NCBI GenBank assembly: GCA_913058255.1
Contig: CAJXQU010000002.1
Coordinates: forward strand, 124,001 to 188,000
Direction: 5' to 3'
Length of the DNA stretch: 64,000 bases
DNA from: an uncultured Pseudomonadota bacterium
GTDB lineage: Bacteria; Pseudomonadota; Gammaproteobacteria; CAJXQU01
Shown here: piece after piece, positions 1-10,531 of the stretch
Position numbering within the stretch: the stretch's first letter is position 1
Layout: every line of letters begins with the position of its first letter
Translations under genes and position numbers: made by a program
The notes under the pieces: generated by a model
The model's database searches: none
What the model was told of the DNA's origin: nothing
The model's input: only the letters and a program-made list of their open reading frames with translations

Positions 1-1
1 A

Positions 2-982
2 GATACTCGACTAGAAGCACTACAGCAAGAATACATTGCATCAGCTTCTAAATATTCAGCGGGTCACCCAGATGTTCAGCGCTTAAAAAGGGAAATTGAT
101 TCTTTAAGAACAAGTGTTGGTTCAAGTTCTTCAGATACGACTCTGCTAGATAGTCGCATAGCTAATTTAAATCAGACACTTTCATCAGCTAAAGATCGTT
201 ATTCATCTGACCATCCCGATGTACGTCGTTACGAAAGGGAGCTTAATCAGCTAGAGACACAACGAAATTCAACGGTTATTAAATTTAATAAAACCAGAAA
301 ATCTGGCAGTTTTCCTGGCTATAACATTACTGAACCGCAATATTTGATTCAGATTAAACCTAATCCTGCACATGTTCAGCTCAAAGCACAATTAGATGCA
401 GCAGATACTGATCTAACTTCATTAAATGTGAAAATTATTGAGCTAGAAGCCAAGTTTAGTGATTACGAATCTCGAATGATGAGAACACCTCAAGTGGAAC
501 GTGAATATCGTGAACTAACACGAGACTTTGATACTGCGACTGATAAGTACCGTGAAGTTTCAGCTAAGAAATTGGAGGCTGAACTTGCAGAGTCCTTAGA
601 ATCTGGTCAAAAAGGAGAGAAATTCACATTAATCGAACCACCTATATTTCCTGAGAAACCATACAAACCAAATAGGTTAGCTATCGCATTTCTTGGCTTC
701 GTATTTTCTTTAGCCGGAGGATTAGGTGCTGCATCTTTAGCGGAAGCTCTTAATGATACTGTTCGTGGACGGCGAGGTGTGACTGAAATTCTAGGAGAGC
801 CACCTTTAGCACTTGTTCCATACATAACAACGATACAAGATGTAAGAAAGAAAATACTACAAAGGAGTATGTTTGCTTTTGGTGCAATTGCATCTATTTT
901 GGTGGTTGCAGTGTTAATACACACTTATTTTATGCCACTTGATGTACTTTGGTATAAAAGTATAAGAAAAGCGGGTATGTAA
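2..982 (+). CDS. Polysaccharide chain-length determinant (Wzz/GNVR type), 5' partial
   Basis: The reading frame is open from base 2, so the gene starts outside the window and about 327 residues of its C-terminal part are present. The visible part is a long charged coiled coil with a repeated pattern around HPDVQR, HPDVRR and NPAHVQ. It is followed by a hydrophobic segment (AIAFLGFVFSLAGGLG) and a second one near the C-terminus. This is the layout of inner-membrane Wzz-like co-polymerases that set the length of exported polysaccharide. The neighbouring BY-kinase and ExeA-like ATPase fit the chain-length protein of exosortase-linked EPS loci. Family membership rests on architecture and context; the N-terminal membrane segment is not in view. 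Confidence 0.8.
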   Translation, partial: DTRLEALQQEYIASASKYSAGHPDVQRLKREIDSLRTSVGSSSSDTTLLDSRIANLNQTLSSAKDRYSSDHPDVRRYERELNQLETQRNSTVIKFNKTRKSGSFPGYNITEPQYLIQIKPNPAHVQLKAQLDAADTDLTSLNVKIIELEAKFSDYESRMMRTPQVEREYRELTRDFDTATDKYREVSAKKLEAELAESLESGQKGEKFTLIEPPIFPEKPYKPNRLAIAFLGFVFSLAGGLGAASLAEALNDTVRGRRGVTEILGEPPLALVPYITTIQDVRKKILQRSMFAFGAIASILVVAVLIHTYFMPLDVLWYKSIRKAGM

Positions 983-1046
983 TTTCATTGATAAGTAGTT
1001 AGACCAACTAGTTTATTGTAAGGGTAATTTAAAGAAGGTAAGTTGA

Positions 1047-1868
1047 ATGGAAAGGATTAAGCAAGCATTAACTCGTGCAAGAGAAGAACAGAACAAACGA
1101 GGCAACTTTACATTAGCGGAGGTTAAAGAACATCCCGCGTCAACAACGACAGACTTAGAGTACGATTATACGCAAACTAAAGTTGTTGAATTGAACTCTA
1201 AAGTTTTACATAAGAACCGGGTTCTTTTTGATAAAGATAATGATCGTGCAAATACAGCTTATAAACTGTTAAGAACCCAAGTTGAGCAGCGAATGCTTGC
1301 TAAGGGGTGGAACACATTAGCTGTTACTAGTCCTAGTCCTGGCCAAGGTAAGTCATTAACGAGTATCAATCTTGCTATAAGTCTAGCTCGTTCAAAACAT
1401 AATAGTGTTTTACTTGTGGATCTTGATTTAAGAAGGCCCTCTATTCATCGATATTTTGGCTATGAACCAGAAAATGGTGTGGCTGATTGCCTGTCAAACG
1501 ATCTACCAGTGAGTGAGATCCTTTTCAACCCTGGTTTAGAAAGGCTTGTTGTCGCTCCAGGTAAGCAATCAGTTTATAACTCCTCCGAAATACTAGCCTC
1601 ACCACGTATGGGAAGTTTTGTTAACGAACTGAAAAACCGATATAAATCTAGGTATATTATTTTCGATTTACCTCCTGTACTCGCGACGGATGATGCGATG
1701 GCTTTTTCTCCGTATGTTGATGCAACATTGCTTGTAATTGAAGATGAAGTAACGACTAATGATCAGTTAAAGCAAACACTACAAATGCTCGAAGGTACTA
1801 ATATCGTCGGTACCGTGCTTAATAAAGCGAAAAGTAACAGTGGCAATTATTACTACTATTATAATTAG
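1047..1868 (+). CDS. BY-type tyrosine autokinase (CpsD/EpsG-like)
   Basis: Cytoplasmic P-loop tyrosine kinase of 273 residues that works with the preceding chain-length protein to control polysaccharide export. Visible motifs are Walker A SPSPGQGKS (about residues 95-103), Walker A' LLVDLDLRRPS (about 122-132), Walker B IIFDLPPV, and a C-terminal tyrosine cluster (five Tyr in a row, about 268-272) that is the usual autophosphorylation site. It lacks its own membrane segments, so it should act in trans on the upstream protein, as in CpsC/CpsD pairs. A purine-rich AAGAAGGTAAG precedes the ATG. The order chain-length protein, kinase, ATPase is characteristic of XrtA/PEP-CTERM EPS loci, though no exosortase is visible here. 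Confidence 0.92.
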   Translation: MERIKQALTRAREEQNKRGNFTLAEVKEHPASTTTDLEYDYTQTKVVELNSKVLHKNRVLFDKDNDRANTAYKLLRTQVEQRMLAKGWNTLAVTSPSPGQGKSLTSINLAISLARSKHNSVLLVDLDLRRPSIHRYFGYEPENGVADCLSNDLPVSEILFNPGLERLVVAPGKQSVYNSSEILASPRMGSFVNELKNRYKSRYIIFDLPPVLATDDAMAFSPYVDATLLVIEDEVTTNDQLKQTLQMLEGTNIVGTVLNKAKSNSGNYYYYYN

Positions 1869-1896
1869 TTTGTATTTCATATAGAATATGTAGCAG

Positions 1897-1915
1897 ATGT
1901 GACAAATATTCACAT
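1897..1915. promoter_or_regulatory. Palindrome between kinase and ATPase genes
   Basis: ATGTGA, seven bases, then TCACAT form a 6-bp inverted repeat about 65 bases before the ATPase start. It resembles a CRP half-site pair, but the spacing is seven bases instead of the usual six, so it is either a weak operator or a chance hairpin. Confidence 0.25.
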
Positions 1916-1980
1916 TTATGACTGATATACCATTATTAGTCTATTTTTAAATACATAAATTTTGAAAGAAGAAACCTAAT

Positions 1981-2925
1981 ATGTACGAAAATTTTTTTGA
2001 ATTTAGAGAAAAACCATTTTCTTTGTTACCGGATCCAAGCTTTCTATATCTAGGTAACAAACACAGCATGGCTCTCGCTTTATTACAGTATGCTGTGCTC
2101 AATGAGATAATGGTGACCGTTCTCAGTGGAGAAATTGGTTCGGGTAAGACGACACTGATCCGCCATATTCTCAACCAGCTCGGTGATGATGTAAATATTG
2201 GTTTAATTTCAAATACGCATAGAAACTTTGGAGAACTCATTCAGTGGGTAAGTCTGGCATATGGTTTACCAGTAGAAGGTAAGGATAAGATTACGCTTTA
2301 CCAAAACTTTTATCAGTATTTAATTGAAGAATACGCTAAAGGCAGACGCTCTATATTGATCATTGACGAAGCTCAGAATTTAGATGTAGAAGCGTTAGAA
2401 GAGCTAAGACTATTGACAAATATCAATGCTGATAAAGACAATGTCTTGCAGCTTGTACTTGTTGGTCAACCAGAACTTCGACAAAAGCTAAAGCTGCATG
2501 GGCTAGAACAATTTATGCAACGTGTCGGAGTTGCTTATCATCTTAAGCCATTAGATCGTGAAGAAACTGATCATTACATACGCCATAGAATAAAAAGTGT
2601 TGGTGGAGATCCTGATCTTTTTGAACCGGTAGCATTACGTTTTATTCATCATCAAAGTGGTGGTATACCTCGTTTGATCAATGTCCTATGTGATTCAGCT
2701 TTAGTGTACGCTTATGGTGAAAGAAGGAAGCGGATTGATGTTGGGCTCGTACATCAGGTTGTTCAAGACAAAATCAAAACAGGGCTGCTAGCGACACGAA
2801 AGAACTATACGAATGATGAAGGAACTATTATCCCCCCACAGGATCAGGATAGTGTTTCTGGAAAAACTTCAGAGAAAAGACAAGAGAAGGTCATTCCAGG
2901 CGCTTTTTCTGTAAAAAAGAGTTAG
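1981..2925 (+). CDS. ExeA-like AAA ATPase of the EPS locus
   Basis: An AAA ATPase of 314 residues. It starts with the MYxxFFxFxxxPF pattern typical of the ExeA/GspA family and has a P-loop GEIGSGKTT (about residues 50-58) and Walker B SILIIDEAQNL. A later VLVGQPELRQKL segment is also standard in this family. In exosortase-associated EPS loci an ATPase of this type follows the chain-length protein and the tyrosine kinase, as here. Its exact role in export is not settled. The C-terminus is short and charged, without the peptidoglycan-binding domain of true ExeA. The gene is followed by a strong hairpin at 3009-3037, suggesting the end of this transcription unit. Confidence 0.88.
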   Translation: MYENFFEFREKPFSLLPDPSFLYLGNKHSMALALLQYAVLNEIMVTVLSGEIGSGKTTLIRHILNQLGDDVNIGLISNTHRNFGELIQWVSLAYGLPVEGKDKITLYQNFYQYLIEEYAKGRRSILIIDEAQNLDVEALEELRLLTNINADKDNVLQLVLVGQPELRQKLKLHGLEQFMQRVGVAYHLKPLDREETDHYIRHRIKSVGGDPDLFEPVALRFIHHQSGGIPRLINVLCDSALVYAYGERRKRIDVGLVHQVVQDKIKTGLLATRKNYTNDEGTIIPPQDQDSVSGKTSEKRQEKVIPGAFSVKKS

Positions 2926-3008
2926 ATGGAAAGGGCTAAATTTTTCATCTAATCAGAATTAGCTCTGAGTAGTACGACCACCGATTTTTTAGAAAAGAAT
3001 TCCTTATT

Positions 3009-3037
3009 AAACATGTGGCTTCTCAAGCCACATGTTT
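3009..3037 (+). terminator. Hairpin after the EPS ATPase gene
   Basis: A perfect 13-bp stem (AAACATGTGGCTT with its complement) and a 3-base loop lie about 80 bases after the ATPase stop. The downstream tract (ATCCTTTCC) is only moderately T-rich, so termination efficiency is uncertain, but the stem is too good for chance. Confidence 0.65.
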
Positions 3038-3148
3038 ATCCTTTCCCCGCACTACAATTACAATTTTGTTGTCGACACGATGTATGCAGCCGATCTCTTC
3101 TGCGTTAAACTAACGTGATAAAAAATCACAAGCAGTCGCATCCTATAA

Positions 3149-4438
3149 ATGGACAATAACGAAACAGCATATCGACCATTAGCCGATAGAATGAGGCCAC
3201 AATCTATTGAGGAGGTTGTCGGCCAAGACCATTTATTAGGTCACAATAAACCGCTTCGCTTAGCTGTAGAGTCGGGTCGTTTACACTCTCTTGTTTTCTG
3301 GGGACCGCCGGGAACGGGTAAAACAACGTTAGCGAGATTAGTCGCACAAAAGGCCGAAGCCCAATTCTTAACTATCTCCGCAGTGCTAGGTGGTGTCAAA
3401 GATATTCGTGCTGCGATTGAACTTGCTAAACAAACTCACGCTACTTATGGCAAGCATACCGTTTTATTCATTGATGAAGTACATAGATTTAATAAGGCAC
3501 AACAAGATGCATTTTTACCTCACATAGAAGACGGTACTATTACATTTATCGGTGCGACCACCGAGAACCCATCTTTTGAATTGAATAATGCGTTGCTTTC
3601 TCGAGTAAGGGTATATGTTCTGAAACCGCTCAGTACCGAAAATATTGAACAGATCATTACCGTTGCACTTGAAAAGCTTTCATCAAACATGCCAGATGAG
3701 CTTCGCCTTATGCTAGCCGAAGCGGCTGATGGAGATGGTCGGAGGGTGTTAAATCTTCTGGAAATTGCTACAGATCTTGCTGATGAAGGACAAATTTCTG
3801 CAGAACATCTTCAACAAGTTCTTGCTGGTGGTGCTTTACGACGTTTTGATAAGGGTGGCGAGGCTTTTTATGACCAGATTTCTGCACTGCATAAATCTGT
3901 AAGAGGCTCTGCTCCTGATGCATCGCTGTATTGGTTTGCGCGTATGATTGATGGTGGATGTGATCCTCTTTATATTGCCAGAAGAGTTGTACGAATCGCT
4001 TCTGAAGACATCGGTAATGCAGATCCTCGTGGTTTACGGCTTGCCTTAGATGCATGGGAAGCACAAGAGCGTCTTGGAAGCCCTGAAGGAGAGTTATCTA
4101 TTGCGCAAGCGATTGTATATTTAGCATCAGCACCAAAGAGTAATGCCGTATACAAGGCTTGGAATATGGCTTTAAAAGAGGCTAGTCAACATGGCTCCTT
4201 AGAAGTCCCTATGCATTTGCGCAATGCACCTACTCAAATGATGAAGTCGATGGACTTTGGGCAGGGTTATCGTTACGCACATGATGAACCAGAAGCCTAT
4301 GCTGCGGGTGAAAACTATTTTCCTGAAGCATTAACGGGCACACGCTATTATAATCCTCTACCTAGAGGATTAGAGATAAAAATAAGTGAAAAACTTCAGC
4401 ATTTAGAAGAGTTAGACCGTAAGGCACGTAAGTTATGA
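3149..4438 (+). CDS. rarA: Replication-associated recombination protein A (clamp-loader-like ATPase)
   Basis: AAA+ ATPase of the RarA/MgsA/WRNIP1 family (429 residues), which acts at stalled replication forks. The N-terminus contains [20 protein letters not shown], the family signature. Walker A GPPGTGKT lies at about residues 52-59 and Walker [10 protein letters not shown] follows. The sensor segment [18 protein letters not shown] is conserved, and the C-terminal tetramerisation half carries [12 protein letters not shown]. The stop overlaps the crcB start by 4 bases (ATGA). The order rarA-crcB-serS is conserved in gammaproteobacteria. The usual upstream neighbours ftsK and lolA are absent and the EPS genes take their place. 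Confidence 0.96.
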   Translation: MDNNETAYRPLADRMRPQSIEEVVGQDHLLGHNKPLRLAVESGRLHSLVFWGPPGTGKTTLARLVAQKAEAQFLTISAVLGGVKDIRAAIELAKQTHATYGKHTVLFIDEVHRFNKAQQDAFLPHIEDGTITFIGATTENPSFELNNALLSRVRVYVLKPLSTENIEQIITVALEKLSSNMPDELRLMLAEAADGDGRRVLNLLEIATDLADEGQISAEHLQQVLAGGALRRFDKGGEAFYDQISALHKSVRGSAPDASLYWFARMIDGGCDPLYIARRVVRIASEDIGNADPRGLRLALDAWEAQERLGSPEGELSIAQAIVYLASAPKSNAVYKAWNMALKEASQHGSLEVPMHLRNAPTQMMKSMDFGQGYRYAHDEPEAYAAGENYFPEALTGTRYYNPLPRGLEIKISEKLQHLEELDRKARKL

Positions 4439-4809
4439 TGCAACTATCAGTCATCGCTTTTGGTGGCGCGGTGGGTGCTGTTTTGCGCTTCCTTCTATCA
4501 AACAGTGTCTACGCAATAATGGGGAGAAATTTTCCATGGGGAACTCTGTTTGTCAACGTTTTAGGTTCGTTACTGATGGGCTTTCTCTATATTTTATTTG
4601 TCGAGCGAATGCAAACCAGTGTCGAGTTACGATCGTTTGTTCTCGTTGGCTTACTCGGTGCTTTTACAACGTTTTCAACCTTCTCGATAGAGACATTAAC
4701 TTTAATTGAGTCGGGTGAACTCTTACGCGCAGGGCTCAATATACTTATTAGTATTATTTGTTGTGTTGCTGCTTGTTGGTTGGGCTTTATGTTGGGCCGG
4801 CAAATCTGA
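4435..4809 (+). CDS. crcB: Fluoride exporter CrcB/Fluc
   Basis: Small four-helix membrane protein (124 residues) that forms dual-topology dimeric fluoride channels. It shows the family motifs [10 protein letters not shown] near the start, [14 protein letters not shown] in helix 2, and [10 protein letters not shown] in the third segment, which contains the phenylalanines lining the fluoride path. It is translationally coupled to rarA through an ATGA overlap, with two consecutive ATG codons at 4435 and 4438 possible as start. There is no room for a fluoride riboswitch in front of it, so it is likely expressed constitutively with rarA. Confidence 0.95.
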   Translation: MMQLSVIAFGGAVGAVLRFLLSNSVYAIMGRNFPWGTLFVNVLGSLLMGFLYILFVERMQTSVELRSFVLVGLLGAFTTFSTFSIETLTLIESGELLRAGLNILISIICCVAACWLGFMLGRQI

Positions 4810-4814
4810 TTAAG

Positions 4815-6171
<1,357 letters not shown>

Positions 6172-6198
6172 GAGCTTCTAATATGAGCAAGGAAGCTC
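6172..6198. terminator. Hairpin between the convergent serS and ACP-like genes
   Basis: GAGCTTC directly after the serS stop pairs with GAAGCTC just before the stop of the minus-strand gene. Its position between two convergent genes suggests a shared terminator, but no clear T-run follows on either strand. Confidence 0.4.
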
Positions 6199-6199
6199 A

Positions 6200-6511
6200 T
6201 TATACCAGCTCATTATAATTCATTTCTTCATACTCAAGTTCATCAAATTCATCTTGTAGAACCTGGTCTATGATCTGTTGAACTTCGCTGTCGATAGTTA
6301 AATCGATGATTAAATCATCAAACATTTCTTTGATTAAGCGCTCTAGAATCACTTGAGATTTCGCTGTCATGCCCAGATCTTTAACTAGGTAGTTTTGAGG
6401 TTCAATTAGTTCTATATCTACTTTTAACGCATCAGAAATGACCGAGAGTACAGTCATCGTCATTAAACCCTTGATTGAGTCTTGATCGTTGTTGCTTGTT
6501 TTAGAGCGCAT
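6200..6511 (-). CDS. Acyl-carrier-protein-like small protein lacking the phosphopantetheine serine
   Basis: Protein of 103 residues with no assignment from memory. Residues about 18-85 can be laid over a standard ACP: a first helix (VLSVISDALKVD), the loop leading to KDLG at 44-47, then a helix-2-like segment QVILERLIKEMFD and a final IIDQVL helix. ACPs have DSL after DLG, with the serine carrying phosphopantetheine. Here the sequence is DLGMTAKSQ, so the aligned residue is Ala50 and the site cannot be modified in the usual way. The C-terminal tail is very acidic. AGAGGA precedes the ATG. The ACP relation is my inference from pattern and length. Confidence 0.7.
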   Translation of the reverse strand: MRSKTSNNDQDSIKGLMTMTVLSVISDALKVDIELIEPQNYLVKDLGMTAKSQVILERLIKEMFDDLIIDLTIDSEVQQIIDQVLQDEFDELEYEEMNYNELV

Positions 6512-6834
6512 AAGTTCCTCTAATGCTTTGTAGGAGCACTAATGTTGAGACTTTAGACTTAATTCAAACATCAGCTCCATAGATTTAAAAAATCATCCTT
6601 GATTTCTTTGTTTAGAAATCTACATTGAGATTAGCGGCCGTGATTAAAAAAACTTGATGAACTTGAGTTCAGGATAAGAGTTCGACACTTCATTTAGTAT
6701 CGCTAGTTAGATAGCTTCAACTTAGGGCTGCTTTAACTCAAAGTTAAGGTTAATTTCGAAAGGGTGGTAAATCAGAAGATGTGTATGAAGATATCAGGGG
6801 AGTAAGTTTGTCCCCTGATATTTCACTTAGTCAG
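6512..6834. other. Intergenic region between ACP-like and UreI-like genes
   Basis: About 320 bases without a credible gene. They should hold the promoter of the minus-strand ACP-like gene at the left end and the terminator hairpin of the UreI-like gene at 6791-6821. I see nothing else of note. Confidence 0.5.
6791..6821 (-). terminator. Hairpin after the UreI/AmiS-like gene
   Basis: ATATCAGGGGA at 6791-6801 pairs perfectly with TCCCCTGATAT at 6811-6821, 14 bases beyond the stop of the minus-strand gene. The tail on the minus strand is only weakly T-rich. Confidence 0.55.
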
Positions 6835-7341
6835 TTAGGGAAGAGCAACTCCATTGAACATTAATGCTGCAGGAATTAGCAGCGTTACAAAGGCTGTCAT
6901 AAAACAATACTTAGATGTGAAGCCCGCCCAGCTGTCTTTCTGAAATGCTAGAATACCAGCAAATAAGCCAAACAAAACTGCCCAGATCACACAAAATACT
7001 CCAAATGTTTGACTACCAATGGTGGTGAAGAAAGTATATGACCAGATCAAGCAAACAGGTACACCATAAAGGCAGTAATAACCCATTGATTTTCCATCTA
7101 GGTCCATTAATAGATTAATACCCATCATTACAAACACAATGCCAAACAATAATAAAAGTGTTGCTGTAAATGGTGAAAAACTGTCACCCGGTATTAATCC
7201 AATGTAGAGTGCGCTAATGATTGCGATCACTCCGACGATAATGTTCACAGGCCAAACTGATTTGGCATCCACCTTGCCAGCCAGAAATTGACCATTAACC
7301 ACTAAAACAGCTGCATATAATACCAAAATTGCATTAACCAT
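6835..7341 (-). CDS. UreI/AmiS family channel (urea or short-chain amide)
   Basis: Integral membrane protein of about 168 residues with six hydrophobic helices. The N-terminal pattern VLYAAVLVVNGQFLAGKVD followed by VNIIVGVIA, and the later LDGKSMGYYCLYG, match the AmiS/UreI family, whose members are proton-gated urea channels or amide channels. I place the start at the ATG at 7341 because GAGGAGC lies seven bases before it; a longer frame from a GTG at 7356 would begin inside that ribosome-binding site. No urease or amidase gene is nearby, so the substrate cannot be told from context. Confidence 0.82.
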   Translation of the reverse strand: MVNAILVLYAAVLVVNGQFLAGKVDAKSVWPVNIIVGVIAIISALYIGLIPGDSFSPFTATLLLLFGIVFVMMGINLLMDLDGKSMGYYCLYGVPVCLIWSYTFFTTIGSQTFGVFCVIWAVLFGLFAGILAFQKDSWAGFTSKYCFMTAFVTLLIPAALMFNGVALP

Positions 7342-8095
7342 GATAAAGCTCCTCACTTTGAAATATTTTTTATTATGAAATATCGAGCTAACGATATTGA
7401 AAGGGTTGAAGTAGGAATAAAACGTTCAATAATTGCTTAAAGCCTTGAATTTTCCCAAAATACTTTTGCCCCAGCTATTGAAATTGCAAGGACTGTTCCA
7501 TTAATGTTTTCTATCAAAACCAGGAAGAGATTTAACTCTATAATTTAACTAATAACAATTGGATAGTAGCTATTCATGATTATTAACTTTATGTTTTAAC
7601 GAATAAGAAATATAAGAGAAGTGTAAGTAGGGCACACTTTATATGATACAAGTGTTGCTAGATCGTTCTGTATAACACTGACTGAACATTTTGTATGGCC
7701 AGTTAGCTGCTTGTTTGGAATGTACTGCGGAGTCATCTTGTCTATTGGTTTTTCGTTAAAATAGCCCACTCGATCCTCCAGCTCAATGTATACATATATA
7801 GACAGAGAACGCTCACGGTTTATTCCACAGGAATTATGTTATTAGCAATGACTAAACCAATATACGTCACGGTAATGTTTAGAGTAGTACTTCTATTTGA
7901 TAAGCAAAAGAAATAATAATCATTCTGAACTCTCTATACTGCACCTCAGAGAAACATTACTAGAATAGCTTTTTTCAATATGAAAAATTCGAGCGTGAAC
8001 CAATAAAGTAGCATAACGACACAATTATCTACTCGCGTAAATGATGGATTCAGAAGTAGAATGGCGCGATATTAATGATTTCAAAGAGAATGTAG
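7342..8095. other. Long intergenic region before the VanZ-like gene
   Basis: About 750 AT-rich bases with no open frame that looks coding, no tRNA and no strong hairpin. It separates the minus-strand UreI-like gene from the plus-strand polysaccharide genes and so should hold two divergent promoters. I could not assign them with confidence. Confidence 0.4.
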
Positions 8096-8494
8096 ATGTT
8101 ACCCAAAGTAATTAGACAACAGGATTATCCATTTTTCGCATTGGGTTGGGCGATAGTGATCACTCTAGTATCCAGTATTCCGCATCTACAAATTAAAAGT
8201 GCCGTTGGCATCCCTGAATTTGATAAGTATGTGCATGTTATTATTTTTGGAATTCTCGCTTATTTGTTGTCTGGAACAATACAGGGGCACTTAAACTCTT
8301 GGAAAAAATACAGTCAAATTTTGATCGTTTTTTGTTTTATCGTTGTATTTGGTTTTCTTGATGAACTTCATCAGTCTACTGTTGCGGGTAGAAGTTCAAG
8401 TTGGCGTGACCTAGTTGCTGATGGTTTTGGTGGGCTTATCGGTGCATCGCTTTACCAGTTCTTTCAAAATAAAACTAAACGTATTATTAAATAG
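8096..8494 (+). CDS. VanZ-like membrane protein
   Basis: Membrane protein of 132 residues with about four hydrophobic segments. The VanZ-family pattern is clear: FDKYVHVIIFGILAYLL in the second segment, GFLDELHQSTVAGRSSSWRDLVADGFGG near the end. VanZ-like proteins are common beside polysaccharide loci, but their biochemical role is poorly defined. The gene lies at the start of the sugar block and on the same strand as the genes that follow, with about 120 bases between it and the first glycosyltransferase. Confidence 0.85.
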   Translation: MLPKVIRQQDYPFFALGWAIVITLVSSIPHLQIKSAVGIPEFDKYVHVIIFGILAYLLSGTIQGHLNSWKKYSQILIVFCFIVVFGFLDELHQSTVAGRSSSWRDLVADGFGGLIGASLYQFFQNKTKRIIK

Positions 8495-8613
8495 CCTGTA
8501 ATACTGTAGAACAGTTGTGTTTACTGTTGAGCAGTTCACGTTTCAAGCGAGTTGTTACTGTATGAATGGCAGTGGTAATTATAATAAATAAAAGAAAGGT
8601 TATTAATTTAAGA

Positions 8614-9756
8614 ATGGCTAATAAAAAAAATAAGGTTTTGATCGTCTATCACAGCTTTGCTCATTATCGTGCGGCTGTTGTAGAAGCCCTCGCAAGTAGC
8701 AAACAATATGATTTTGTTTTTTGTAGTTCGGCTAAGTCGTATGATCCTTCTATTAAATTAATGAATTTTTCAGATGATATTGCTTTTGAAAATGCAGAGC
8801 TTAGTTTTTGGGGCCCTTTCATCTTTCAGAAAAACTTGAAAAATATCATAAGTAGAGAAGACTACAAAGCTGTAATATTTTTGGGTAACCCTTATATCCT
8901 ATCCTATTGGATACCCACTATTACGCTTCGCTTGAAAGGTGTTGCCGTTCTGTTTTGGACACATGGTTGGCTCAACTCAAAAGACGCCTTCTTAAAACGA
9001 ACCTTGAGGAATGTATTTTATCGTCTTAGCGATGGTCTACTACTCTATGGCAATCGAGCAAAAAGGTTAGGCTTGGAATATGGTTTTCGAGATGAAGAGA
9101 TGTTTGTTATCTCTAACAGCCTTGATTTTACTAAAATGCGAGAGATTTTCTTACGTGTAAAACAGTACTCTAAAGTAGAGATACGTGATGAACTTAATAT
9201 TCCCCAGACCAGTCGTGTTTTGATTTGTAGCGCAAGATTGATCGAATCTTGTCGTTTTGATCTACTTATAGAGTCGGCGGCAAAGTTAATAGAACAAGGG
9301 CATGATGCCTATGTCTTGCTCATAGGTGATGGTGTTGCGAAAGAAAGTCTGATCAAGCTTGCAGAACAGCTTTCTGTACCGCTAAAGATAACGGGGGCTT
9401 GTTATGATGAAGAACTTATCGGTAAATATTTTTATTCCGCAGATGTTGCAGTTTCTCCAGGAAAAGTTGGACTCTCTGTTATTCACAGCTTCACCTATGA
9501 GACACCAATGATTACGAACGATAATTTCGATGTGCAAGGCCCAGAGTATGAAGCGATTATTCCAGATGAAACAGGAGACTTTTTTAAAGAAAGTGATGTT
9601 TCCGACTTAACTAGAGCGATTGATAAGTGGTTGAGGCATACAAGTAAACCAGAACATCAAGTTGGTCAGAAATGTGTAGAAAGGGTCGAGCATCACTTTT
9701 CTCCAAGTGTACAGTGTCGAGAAATTGAAAATGCTATAGAGAAGGTTCTCTCTTGA
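8614..9756 (+). CDS. Glycosyltransferase family 4-like protein
   Basis: Cytoplasmic GT-B type glycosyltransferase. The N-terminal half starts KVLIVYHSFAHYR and contains FWTHGW. The C-terminal nucleotide-sugar half has SRVLICSARLIESCRFDLLIES, VLLIGDG, and SPGKVGLSVIHSFTYETPMITND, which contains the conserved acidic and glycine positions of GT4 enzymes. I prefer the ATG at 8614. A longer frame from 8566 adds 16 residues with no homology-like character and no ribosome-binding site. Its stop overlaps the TTG start of the acetyltransferase gene, so the two are coupled. The sugar donor and acceptor are unknown. Confidence 0.85.
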   Translation: MANKKNKVLIVYHSFAHYRAAVVEALASSKQYDFVFCSSAKSYDPSIKLMNFSDDIAFENAELSFWGPFIFQKNLKNIISREDYKAVIFLGNPYILSYWIPTITLRLKGVAVLFWTHGWLNSKDAFLKRTLRNVFYRLSDGLLLYGNRAKRLGLEYGFRDEEMFVISNSLDFTKMREIFLRVKQYSKVEIRDELNIPQTSRVLICSARLIESCRFDLLIESAAKLIEQGHDAYVLLIGDGVAKESLIKLAEQLSVPLKITGACYDEELIGKYFYSADVAVSPGKVGLSVIHSFTYETPMITNDNFDVQGPEYEAIIPDETGDFFKESDVSDLTRAIDKWLRHTSKPEHQVGQKCVERVEHHFSPSVQCREIENAIEKVLS

Positions 9757-10307
9757 ACACTACTGAATTAAGGCTCAAATTACGAGGCATAAAATGTAGA
9801 CTCAAACAATTCTCGCTAGGTTTGAAACACGCACATAAAACGGTATATATCGCGAAGAACTGTGAGATTTCAAAAGACCTTATTGCTGAGGAGTTCGTCT
9901 ATATTGGCCCTTTGTGCTTGGTTGGACCTAGAGTTGAACTTGGAGCTTATACTATGCTTGCTCCACGAGTCGTGTTTGTCGGAGATGATCATGTCTTTGA
10001 AGTGCCTGAAGTACCTACCATATTTTCTGGACGACCAGAAGTAAGAAAAACGAAAGTAGGGCGTGATGTTTGGATTGGCGCAAACTGTGTCATCATGGCT
10101 GGTGTTACGATCGGTCCAGGTGCCATTATTGCTGCAGGCTCGGTCGTGACTAAGGATGTACCTGCTTGTGAAATACACGGTGGTGTGCCAGCTAAAAGAA
10201 TTAAGAACAGATTCAAGACTGAGCAAGAAAAGGAAAGTCACCTTAAATATTTAAATCTTCCACCAAAACGTGGAGATTTTTGTAAAAGTGTCGATACAGA
10301 GGAATAA
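9753..10307 (+). CDS. Hexapeptide-repeat acetyltransferase
   Basis: Left-handed beta-helix acyltransferase of about 184 residues. The hexapeptide pattern runs from IAKNCEISKDLIAEEFVYIG to VGRDVWIGANCVIMAGVTIG and PGAIIAAGSVVTKDV, ending in GGVPAKRIKNRF, which is the usual terminal signature of the maltose/xenobiotic O-acetyltransferase group. It probably O- or N-acetylates a sugar of the exported polysaccharide. The start is the TTG at 9753, overlapping the previous stop; no in-frame ATG exists before the catalytic part, which supports the rare start codon. Confidence 0.85.
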   Translation: MNTTELRLKLRGIKCRLKQFSLGLKHAHKTVYIAKNCEISKDLIAEEFVYIGPLCLVGPRVELGAYTMLAPRVVFVGDDHVFEVPEVPTIFSGRPEVRKTKVGRDVWIGANCVIMAGVTIGPGAIIAAGSVVTKDVPACEIHGGVPAKRIKNRFKTEQEKESHLKYLNLPPKRGDFCKSVDTEE

Positions 10308-10531
10308 CTACTTTGATTCGAACAAGGAAGCACTGTTTAATTTAAGGGATTATGAAATTATCAATCCGTAACATAAGTAACATGTACAAGAATATTGTAT
10401 CGAAGTAGTATTGCAGATTATAGATTTACACGAATTACTTTATTCATTGTCTTAACAATAATTATCTTTTCATAACTTCTACCGCAGTTGAATATAGCTG
10501 TTTTAGAAACGAATATAGAAATATAAAACCT

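Noticed and set aside
1897..1915. CRP binding site
   Set aside because: The half-sites TGTGA and TCACA are present but seven bases apart rather than six, so I list it only as a palindrome.
9862..10241. Alternative frames inside the acetyltransferase gene
   Set aside because: The hexapeptide pattern in the main frame is clear; the other frames are shadows without motifs.
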